A stretch of DNA of 5,743 nt from an uncultured Pirellulaceae bacterium (GTDB lineage Bacteria > Planctomycetota > Planctomycetia > Pirellulales > Pirellulaceae): NCBI GenBank assembly GCA_934255105.1, contig CAKQNH010000362.1, positions 1 through 5,743 of the forward strand, written 5' to 3'. The position numbers and the translations under genes are program-made. This document shows, piece after piece, positions 1 through 5,183 of the stretch; the first letter of the stretch is position 1; every line of letters starts with the position of its first letter. The notes beneath the pieces are model-generated. The model was not told the origin of the DNA, ran no database searches, and saw nothing but the letters and a program-made list of their open reading frames with translations.

Positions 1-572
1 TCGCGCAACATTTTTAGAACTCGGCAACGCGCGACGTACAGACCGCCGACCGACAGTTTCAATTGCTGCGCCACCTGTGCTGGAACACCGCGCTCGATGG
101 TGGTGCGATAAAAGGCCAACCAGGTAGGCTGGCTGACTCGCGACTGCACGCGTTGAGCCGCCATGCGAAACAGAGCTCGACGCCGCTGCAGTTCAAACGC
201 CTTGTCAAATTCGCTCGTTTCTTCGGCTGGCTCGACCAACGCCTCAAGCCAACTGTCCGATACCATTTGCGACAGCGGGCGCTTGGCCCGGCCTGCGAAA
301 AAGTCCGCGATCATATTGCGTGCAATGCGGGCTAGCCACGTGCGAAACTTAGCTCGCTGTGCATCGGGCTCGAAGCGTTCAGCAGCGCGGGCTACAGCGA
401 ACAGCACATCCTGCGTTACGTCCTCCGCATCGGCCGTCTGCAGCCCTTTGCTCTTAGCGAGATGGAACAATACAGGCGCGTACAGTTCGCTGAACTCGCG
501 CCAGGCTTGCACGTCGGCGGGACGAGCCAGTCGCAAAATGAGGCTGATACGCGTATTGGGGAATTCGGCCAA
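1..572 (-). CDS. ECF-type RNA polymerase sigma factor, C-terminus cut by window edge
   Basis: It directs core RNA polymerase to a specific promoter set. The 190 visible residues include a sigma region 2 at about 20-95 (DVQAWREFSELYAPVLFHLA, then the characteristic DAEDVTQDV at 48-56 and FRTWLARIARNMIADF at 76-91). After a linker at about 100-125 comes a region 4 helix-turn-helix at about 130-190, ending in LSVGGLYVARCRVLKMLR. That last motif is typical of sigma factors abundant in Planctomycetes, often found near Ser/Thr kinases; this is family knowledge, and no kinase is visible here. The start is TTG at 572-570: no ATG, GTG or other TTG lies in frame between it and the upstream TAA at 617-615, and AGGAG sits seven bases before it. 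Protein ends beyond base 1, probably within a few residues to tens of residues. It is transcribed in the same direction as nadD but 242 bases separate them, so co-transcription is uncertain. Confidence 0.92.
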   Translation of the reverse strand, partial: MAEFPNTRISLILRLARPADVQAWREFSELYAPVLFHLAKSKGLQTADAEDVTQDVLFAVARAAERFEPDAQRAKFRTWLARIARNMIADFFAGRAKRPLSQMVSDSWLEALVEPAEETSEFDKAFELQRRRALFRMAAQRVQSRVSQPTWLAFYRTTIERGVPAQVAQQLKLSVGGLYVARCRVLKMLR

Positions 573-579
573 GTTGGAT

Positions 580-584
580 CTCCT
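580..584 (-). promoter_or_regulatory. Shine-Dalgarno site of the sigma factor gene
   Basis: AGGAG on the minus strand lies seven bases before the TTG at 572. It decides the start, since this frame has no other usable start codon. It is one of only two clear ribosome-binding sites in the window. Confidence 0.75.
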
Positions 585-613
585 ACTGTAATACTCTTGA
601 CCACAGCCAGAAT

Positions 614-642
614 CTTACACCGAAGTCGTCGTTTTTGAGCAA
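614..642 (-). promoter_or_regulatory. possible weak promoter for the sigma factor gene
   Basis: On the minus strand TTGCTC (642-637) is followed after 17 bases by TGTAAG (619-614), 42 bases before the TTG start. The boxes match the housekeeping consensus at only 3/6 and 4/6 positions, so chance occurrence is quite possible and an alternative sigma factor could be used instead. Confidence 0.2.
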
Positions 643-702
643 ATAGGCCGCAAATCTACCAGTACGGCGTTTACAACAGAGTCCAACACAAAAGCCGTTC
701 TG

Positions 703-762
703 TTACTTGCTGGCGTTCTCTACGCTGCGATACAGACCCTGAGCAGAGACGGCTACAGCCAC
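703..762 (-). pseudogene. remnant of the former nadD 3' end
   Basis: Positions 727-762 match 824-859, inside the end of the intact nadD, at 33 of 36 bases, in the same orientation and offset by 97 bases. Read on the minus strand the remnant gives VAVAVSAQGLYR, against VAAAISAQGLYR at the end of NadD, and then continues SVENASK to a TAA at 705-703. All three base differences give conservative or silent changes. I infer that the tail once belonged to NadD and was separated from it when the 25-bp repeats arrived with a local duplication. Because 97 is not a multiple of three, the remnant is out of frame with nadD and there is no start codon evident, so it is not expected to be translated. Confidence 0.7.
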
Positions 763-773
763 CCCACGGCGAC

Positions 774-824
774 TGACAAGCTGGAAGCTTATCCCACGTT
801 GACAAGCTGGAAGCTTATCCCACG
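774..824 (-). repeat. two tandem copies of a 25-bp dispersed repeat
   Basis: Two identical 25-base units lie at 774-798 and 800-824, separated by one base. On the minus strand each contains GGGATAAGCTTCCAGCTT, starting with CGT and ending with GTCA. Within each unit AAGCT and AGCTT can pair around a TCC loop. A third copy with one substitution lies at 3860-3884. The gene-proximal unit overlaps the last codons of nadD and provides its TAA stop (817-815). No T-tract follows the hairpins, so a classical intrinsic terminator is not supported. Confidence 0.92.
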
Positions 825-1447
825 CGATACAGACCCTGAGCAGAGATGGCCGCAGCCACGGCGGGGTGCAGTTGATAACGCACCGATCTTCCGTCGGCGA
901 TGCGCTGGCGAATGTCGCTACTGCTAATCTCTAACTGCCGCATGGGTATCAAGTGGCTCTCCAGATCGGCGTGTTGCTCGCTTGGCAGGTACTTCTTTAA
1001 CTGCTGCAGATCTGGAGAGGTATAGCCGCCGCGAGCCAGCACCGCCACAAAGGCTAGTTCGCAAATCCGCGCGGGCTCGCGCCAGGTATGCAGCTCGGCC
1101 AGCGAGTCGCCTCCCATCAGAAAAAACAGCTCGGATGCGGGCAGCTCGGCTCGCAGCTCGGCCAGCGTGTCGACGGTAAACGATACCCCGCTGCGGCGCA
1201 GTTCGCGATCGTCGGCCTTAAAATAAGGGTTGCCGCCAATAGCCAAGCGAACCAATTCCAATCGCTGCTTGCCATCCGTGGACTTTTGGTCCAGTTTGTG
1301 AGGCGCGGTGGCCGCAGGGATGAAACGCACTTCATCCAGCCGCAAATGCTCGCGGGCCAGCTCGGCCAGCAGCAAGTGTCCAACGTGAATCGGATCGAAT
1401 GTCCCGCCTAATATGCCGATGCGCTGACGAACCGAGGAATCTGCCAT
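815..1447 (-). CDS. nadD: nicotinate-nucleotide adenylyltransferase
   Basis: This cytoplasmic enzyme of NAD synthesis transfers AMP from ATP to nicotinate mononucleotide, giving deamido-NAD. The 210-residue product shows the nucleotidyltransferase phosphate-binding motif GILGGTFDPIHVGHLLLAE at 11-29 (including the HxGH form HVGH at 21-24), PAATAPHK at 44-51, SGVSFTVDT at 86-94, GGDSLAELHTW at 112-122 and the C-terminal ISSSDIRQR at 174-182. Length is normal for the family. I chose the ATG at 1447 because it puts the nucleotide-binding motif close to the N-terminus; the frame is open back to an ATG at 1552, but that would overlap priA's spacer and adds non-conserved residues. No convincing Shine-Dalgarno precedes it; an in-frame GTG six codons upstream is an alternative. 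It is divergent from priA. The last residues RVG and the stop lie in the 25-bp repeat, and a former tail (SVENASK) remains downstream as a remnant. Confidence 0.95.
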   Translation of the reverse strand: MADSSVRQRIGILGGTFDPIHVGHLLLAELAREHLRLDEVRFIPAATAPHKLDQKSTDGKQRLELVRLAIGGNPYFKADDRELRRSGVSFTVDTLAELRAELPASELFFLMGGDSLAELHTWREPARICELAFVAVLARGGYTSPDLQQLKKYLPSEQHADLESHLIPMRQLEISSSDIRQRIADGRSVRYQLHPAVAAAISAQGLYRVG

Positions 1448-1573
1448 ATAACATAAGCTCACGGATAAATGATTTGGCGCTGCGCTGTTGGTAGCTTGCG
1501 ACCGTAATTTCTGGACCGACGCATAACTGTCTGGTGTGCATTGTCCCCTCAATCGCCCTTAACTAAAACCCCC
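1448..1573. promoter_or_regulatory. divergent nadD/priA promoter region
   Basis: This 126-bp spacer separates two divergent starts and must hold or overlap promoters for both genes. I found no pair of -35/-10 boxes on either strand that I would defend, and no clear operator palindrome. Confidence 0.4.
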
Positions 1574-3856
1574 ATGTCCTCTCAGCAACCCGAGCTCTTT
1601 GCCACCGACCTACCCCCGTGGGAATTGGACGCGCGCAGCGAGTGCCGCGCGGCGCGAGTGGTTTTTGCAGAAGCCCCGCACGGCCCGCTGGACTATCGCA
1701 TCCCCGATGATTTGCTCGGCCAAGTGCAAATCGGCGTGCGATTGAAAGTTCCACTCGGACGCTCCAATCGCGAGATGACGGGCTACTGCATCGCGGTCGA
1801 AACAGTGAAAGGTTCCCCCGATGCCTTCAAACCGGTGACTGAGGTGCTCGACGCCGAACCACTGTGTACACCGCGAGTGCTAGAGCTGCTGCAGTGGATG
1901 AGCCGCTATTATATTGCACCGCTGGGTCAAGTCTTCGAAGCGGCCATACCAGCCGGCGTCCGCGCGGCGGCCGGCAGCCGCCAACGGATCGTGCTCTACC
2001 CCACCGAACAATCTCAAGACGACGAGCGCATCAACGGCCTGTCCGCCAAGCAGCAAGGCGTGATGCGACAATTGATCATGGTCGGCGGCGGTGTGACGAT
2101 CGACCAATTGCAAAAGATGGCGGATTGTTCGACGGCGCCCATCAGCTCCCTGCGCGAAGCGGGTCTGATCGAAGGCCGCCAAGAACGCATCTTTGAGGAA
2201 CTCAACCCTATCCTGCCCCAGCCCGCCGGACCGCCGCTGGCCCTCAGCGCCGATCAGCGACTGGCCCTGCGCGAAATCTTAGAAGCCCTCGATTCGGCCA
2301 AACAACAGACGATCTTGCTGCACGGCATTACCGGCAGCGGCAAGACGGAAGTCTACATGCAGGCCATCCACGAAGTGATTTCCTACGGGCGTCAAGCCAT
2401 CGTGCTCGTGCCAGAGATCAGCCTCACCCCTCAAACTCGCCAACGCTTTGTGCAACGCTTCGGACAAGTCGCCGTATTGCACAGCCACATGAGCCCCGTC
2501 GAGCGGCATCATCAATGGAGAAAGATCTGTGCCGGCCAAACGCCAGTGGTGATCGGACCGCGGAGCGCGATCTTCGCACCGCTGCCGCGCCTGGGTCTGA
2601 TCGTGCTGGACGAAGAGCATGAGGGATCATTTAAACAAGACAATATTCCGCGCTATCACGCCCGCGACGTGGCCCTACACCGCGCCTTCCTCGAGCAGAT
2701 CCCACTGGTGCTGGGCTCGGCTACTCCCAGCTTAGAAAGCTGGAAGCGCGCTCAAAGCGGAGCTTATCGACTGGCTAGCCTGCCGCGACGAATTCACAAT
2801 CGTCCCCTGCCCCATGTCAGCTTGATCGATCTGCGCAGCCAGAAACCCGAACCGGGACGAGGAGCCATCACGCGCCAATTGCATCAAGCGATCGAGGAAG
2901 CGCTGGCCGAAAAGGGACAAGTCATTCTGCTGCTCAACCGCCGCGGCTTCTCCACCACGATTCAGTGTCCCCAGTGTGGCCACGTAGTGGCTTGCCCCGA
3001 CTGCGATCTACCGCTGACGCATCATCGCGACGGAGGCAAAGCCTGCTGTCACTACTGCGACTTCACGATCCCTACCCCCCCCGCCTGCCCCGAGTGCAAA
3101 TTCGATGGCATTCGATTCAGCGGGCTAGGCACGCAGCGGCTCGAGGTCGAGGTCCGCAAGCGGTTTCCGCAAGCCAACGTGGCGCGGATGGACAGCGATA
3201 CGATGCGCAAGCCGGGCAGTCACGAACGCGTGCTAGGGCAATTCCGCGACGGCGACATCCAGATCCTGCTGGGAACGCAAATGATCGCCAAAGGACTCGA
3301 CTTCCCCAACGTGCTACTGGTGGGCGTCATCAACGCCGACAGCAGTCTGCACTTCCCCGACTTCCGCGCGGCAGAGAAGACATTTCAACTGGTAACCCAA
3401 GTTGCCGGTAGAACCGGTCGCGGCGACAAACCGGGACTAGTGCTCGTGCAGACGTTTTCGCCTGACCATCCAGCCATTATTGCCGCGTCGAAACATGACT
3501 TCATCGGCTTTGCCGCAGCCGAACTCACTCAGCGGGCGCAGTTTGGATATCCACCCCACGGTCACTTGGCGCGGATTATCATGCGCGGTCCAAATTTTAC
3601 GGAGACCGAGGGCTTTGCCGAATCGTTTGTCAGAAAGCTGCAGACGACCCGACAACTGCAAGGCATCGAGTGTCGCATCTTGGGACCAGCTCAACCGCCA
3701 CTATCGCGTCTGCGTGGCAACTATCGCTTTCACGCTATCTTGCAGACCCTGGAGGCCGAGCCACTCAATCGGCTGATCGTCCGCACCATCGCCGATGTCA
3801 AACCGCCCAAGGACATTCAGTACGTCATCGACATCGACCCCATCGATACGCTGTAA
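1574..3856 (+). CDS. priA: primosomal protein N' (replication restart helicase PriA)
   Basis: PriA binds stalled or collapsed replication forks, unwinds DNA 3' to 5' and starts reloading of the replicative helicase. The 760-residue product has the N-terminal 3'-end binding domain (about 25-115, RVVFAEAPHGPLDYRIPDDL), a winged-helix section (about 160-205), Walker A GITGSGKT at 251-258, the DEEH box at 346-349, the SATPS helicase motif III, an eight-cysteine double zinc site (Cys 465, 468, 474, 477, 492, 495, 505, 508) inserted in the second helicase lobe, motif V GTQMIAKGLDFPNV, motif VI QVAGRTGRG at 609-617, and the C-terminal domain with GPAQPPLSRLRGNYR. Nothing is missing. I start at ATG 1574; an in-frame TTG at 1541 would add eleven poorly conserved residues. 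Neither start has a clear Shine-Dalgarno. The gene ends in a normal family tail (DIDPIDTL) and a TAA only three bases before the 25-bp repeat. Confidence 0.97.
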   Translation: MSSQQPELFATDLPPWELDARSECRAARVVFAEAPHGPLDYRIPDDLLGQVQIGVRLKVPLGRSNREMTGYCIAVETVKGSPDAFKPVTEVLDAEPLCTPRVLELLQWMSRYYIAPLGQVFEAAIPAGVRAAAGSRQRIVLYPTEQSQDDERINGLSAKQQGVMRQLIMVGGGVTIDQLQKMADCSTAPISSLREAGLIEGRQERIFEELNPILPQPAGPPLALSADQRLALREILEALDSAKQQTILLHGITGSGKTEVYMQAIHEVISYGRQAIVLVPEISLTPQTRQRFVQRFGQVAVLHSHMSPVERHHQWRKICAGQTPVVIGPRSAIFAPLPRLGLIVLDEEHEGSFKQDNIPRYHARDVALHRAFLEQIPLVLGSATPSLESWKRAQSGAYRLASLPRRIHNRPLPHVSLIDLRSQKPEPGRGAITRQLHQAIEEALAEKGQVILLLNRRGFSTTIQCPQCGHVVACPDCDLPLTHHRDGGKACCHYCDFTIPTPPACPECKFDGIRFSGLGTQRLEVEVRKRFPQANVARMDSDTMRKPGSHERVLGQFRDGDIQILLGTQMIAKGLDFPNVLLVGVINADSSLHFPDFRAAEKTFQLVTQVAGRTGRGDKPGLVLVQTFSPDHPAIIAASKHDFIGFAAAELTQRAQFGYPPHGHLARIIMRGPNFTETEGFAESFVRKLQTTRQLQGIECRILGPAQPPLSRLRGNYRFHAILQTLEAEPLNRLIVRTIADVKPPKDIQYVIDIDPIDTL

Positions 3857-3859
3857 CAG

Positions 3860-3884
3860 CGTGGGATAAGTTTCCAGCTTGTCA
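3860..3884 (+). repeat. third copy of the 25-bp repeat, directly after priA
   Basis: This unit matches the two copies beyond nadD at 24 of 25 positions, with T instead of C at 3871. It starts three bases after the priA stop and reads in the same direction relative to priA as the other copies do to nadD. The substitution turns a stem G-C pair of the small hairpin (AAGCT/AGCTT, TCC loop) into a G-U pair in RNA, so pairing is kept. Confidence 0.9.
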
Positions 3885-3888
3885 TCTG

Positions 3889-4032
3889 GCCCAGTGTCTT
3901 ACCCCAGTGCTTTACCCCAGTGCTTTAGCCCAGCGCTTTACCCCAGTGCATTACCCCGGTGCTTTACCCCGGTGCTTTACCCCGGTGCTTTAGCCTAGCG
4001 CTTTACCCCAGTGCATTAGCCCAGTGCAATTA
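3889..4032 (+). repeat. 13-bp tandem repeat array, about 11 units
   Basis: Units of 13 bases with consensus CCCCAGTGCTTTA run head to tail from 3889. Variants are CCCCGGTGCTTTA (three consecutive units, 3954-3992), GCCCAGCGCTTTA (3928), CCCCAGTGCATTA (3941 and 4006), GCCTAGCGCTTTA (3993) and a last unit of 14 bases with an extra A (4019-4032). The final TTA is also the first three bases of the inverted-repeat element that follows. The period is not a multiple of three, and reading frames through it come from the end of priA in other frames, so it is non-coding. Confidence 0.95.
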
Positions 4033-4224
4033 GCCCGGAGGGCGGAACATCCCTGCCGGTGGCGTGAGCCACCGGGTTCCGGCCGAGGGACAGACCAGCC
4101 CGGAGGGCGACATATCAGTCAACTTACGTCAACTTACGATGTGCCGCCCGCTGGGCTTTCCAAAGCAATTCCCTCAGTCCGGTGGCTCACGCCACCGGCA
4201 AAGATATGCCGCCCTCCGGGCTAA
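4030..4224. repeat. 195-bp nested inverted-repeat element (REPIN- or MITE-like)
   Basis: The outer arms, 4030-4075 and 4179-4224, are inverted copies matching at 42 of 46 bases; the mismatches all fall in an eight-base stretch, leaving a 16-base tip and a 22-base inner part identical. The inner part holds a perfect hairpin, CCGGTGGCGTGAGCCACCGG, at 4056-4075 and its complement at 4179-4198. Each tip forms a small GCCC-N3-GGGC hairpin (4033-4043, 4211-4221). A second inverted pair, 4097-4116 and 4138-4157, matches at about 16 of 20 and repeats the same small hairpin (4098-4108, 4146-4156). The centre is two direct copies of GTCAACTTAC (4118-4137). There is no room for a transposase and no clear target-site duplication. 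I think such palindromes are common between genes in Planctomycetes, but that is recollection, not a search. Confidence 0.9.
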
Positions 4225-4308
4225 GAACAACTGCGAAAGGGGCTAAGAACAACTGCGAAAGGTGCTAAGAACAACTGCGAAAGGGGCTAGGAACAACTGC
4301 GGGTTGCC
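4221..4308 (+). repeat. 22-bp tandem repeat array, three full units and one diverged
   Basis: Units begin at 4221, 4243, 4265 and 4287, with core CTAAGAACAACTGCGAAAGG followed by two more bases (GG, TG, GG). The fourth begins CTAGGAACAACTGCG and then loses similarity. The first unit overlaps the last four bases of the inverted-repeat element, so the arrays and element abut without a gap. The array ends 12 bases before the stop codon of the small minus-strand gene. Confidence 0.92.
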
Positions 4309-4320
4309 TCCATCCACATC

Positions 4321-4887
4321 CTAATAACTGTTGCTCCACGCCGGCATGGACTGGCTACTTGCAGGCGGTGGGTAGATGGGCCGAATGGCCGAACGGGGAT
4401 TCAATTGAGGACCGTTCGAATAATATTGATGGCTCGCATATGGATCAACCGAATATTGCGAATACTGTGGAGTGGCAGCGTACTCGTTGACGGGCAAGCT
4501 CGGCATCGACCATCCAGCCATTGCCAATCGCTCGGTCGTCTCACTCGCCGACCGCATCGTCCGCGATGGCTCAGAAGCCTGTGTTGCTCCCGTGGCAACT
4601 TGCTGCCAGCCTGAGCTAGCCTGCGACTGCATCGCTGGCCCAGGCGAGCCAGCCGGCATGGAACCGAAAGCTGCTTCGACCGACGCTGGAAAAACACCCG
4701 CGTTGGAGTTGACAGCATCCGCCGGTGAAGAACTCACAGAAGGGGGAGACGCTGGACCGAATTGTTCGATCAGATTGCGAGTCCAAGTGGGCTGAGCCAG
4801 GGCGACGATGGCCAACATCGTGCCCGCCTCAACTAAAAATGCCCCCAACATATTGATCGGTTTATTGCGGCGGCTACGGCGTCTCAT
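4321..4887 (-). CDS. hypothetical single-span membrane protein with Ser/Pro/Tyr-rich tail
   Basis: I do not recognise this 188-residue protein. It starts with a basic stretch (MRRRSRRNK), followed by one hydrophobic segment at about 11-31 (INMLGAFLVEAGTMLAIVALA) that could be a membrane anchor; positive charges before it suggest the N-terminus stays inside, and no lipobox or clear signal-peptidase site is visible. The remainder is low-complexity, rich in Ser, Pro, Ala and Gln; the last 55 residues carry eight tyrosines (QYSQYSVDPYASHQYYSNG) and a PPP run. This would fit an extracytoplasmic disordered tail, but no function follows. I chose the ATG at 4887 because GGAAGGGA stands just upstream; earlier in-frame ATGs at 4902 and 4941 would add 5 or 18 residues. 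It is divergent from the helicase gene. Confidence 0.68.
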   Translation of the reverse strand: MRRRSRRNKPINMLGAFLVEAGTMLAIVALAQPTWTRNLIEQFGPASPPSVSSSPADAVNSNAGVFPASVEAAFGSMPAGSPGPAMQSQASSGWQQVATGATQASEPSRTMRSASETTERLAMAGWSMPSLPVNEYAATPQYSQYSVDPYASHQYYSNGPQLNPRSAIRPIYPPPASSQSMPAWSNSY

Positions 4888-4892
4888 CGTGA

Positions 4893-4900
4893 TCCCTTCC
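4893..4900 (-). promoter_or_regulatory. Shine-Dalgarno site of the small membrane protein gene
   Basis: GGAAGGGA on the minus strand ends five bases before the ATG at 4887. It favours this start over the in-frame ATGs at 4902 and 4941, neither of which I could pair with as good a site. Confidence 0.65.
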
Positions 4901-4941
4901 ATGTCAATTTGCTGCTCCGCTACTATCCATCTGATATCCAT

Positions 4942-5183
4942 CCATTCCCGCTAAAGGAATGACTCGCAGAGCGACCTGTGGCTTCCATTCTAGGTGCGTC
5001 TCTAACATGTGCAAAAGCGATGCCAAATTGTCCGGTCGCCCGAGACATGTTGCAAGTCGTTAGGCGAGTGCAGGTTACGTCAACGGCATGAAACGGGTAT
5101 AACAGCAGTCCATCTGCGACACTTACAAAAACGGTCGCAACTTCAATCTATTTTCGCTTCAAATCTCGCGCTGGCCCCTCTGC
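4942..5183. other. divergent intergenic region before the helicase gene
   Basis: This stretch lies between the small membrane protein gene and the helicase start. It holds a candidate -10 box on the plus strand (TATAAC, 5098-5103) without a good -35 box, and two similar segments 40 bases apart (ACATGTGCAA at 5005, ACATGTTGCAA at 5045). I see no RNA gene, no convincing ORF and no terminator hairpin in it. Confidence 0.4.
5098..5103 (+). promoter_or_regulatory. candidate -10 box for the helicase gene
   Basis: TATAAC matches the TATAAT consensus at five of six positions and lies about 80 bases before the ATG at 5184. The hexamer 17 bases upstream (TTACGT) is a poor -35 match, so this is weak. 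Confidence 0.25.

Noticed and set aside
163..591. Plus-strand open frame of 142 codons opposite the sigma factor gene
   Set aside because: Arg/Ser/Ala-rich translation without domain features, lying antisense to a gene with clear sigma motifs.
774..824. Intrinsic terminators formed by the 25-bp repeats
   Set aside because: Stems are only five A/T-containing pairs and no T-tract follows, so a Rho-independent terminator is not supported, although some other 3'-end role is possible.
1448..1552. Upstream extension of nadD to an ATG at 1552
   Set aside because: The added 35 residues are not like NadD N-termini, and the nucleotide-binding motif is near the N-terminus in the family; it would also consume the divergent promoter spacer.
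3075..3082. Run of eight C in the zinc-binding region of priA as a phase-variation switch
   Set aside because: The frame is intact and the run falls on Thr-Pro-Pro codons; a single run of eight in a GC-rich essential-type gene is weak evidence for switching.
3670..3993. Plus-strand open frame running from priA into the 13-bp array
   Set aside because: It is out of frame with priA, and its end (repeating Pro/Phe/Thr/Ala-type residues) is just translated tandem repeat.
4030..4224. Insertion sequence with a transposase
   Set aside because: At 195 bases and without any open frame matching a transposase it cannot be autonomous; no flanking target duplication was found.
3889..4308. Possible CRISPR array
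   Set aside because: Units of 13 and 22 bases are directly contiguous without unique spacers, and no cas gene is near.
4472..4795. Plus-strand open frame opposite the small membrane protein gene
   Set aside because: No recognisable features or ribosome-binding site. The minus-strand frame has a good ribosome-binding site, a membrane segment and a sensible start, so it is the better choice.
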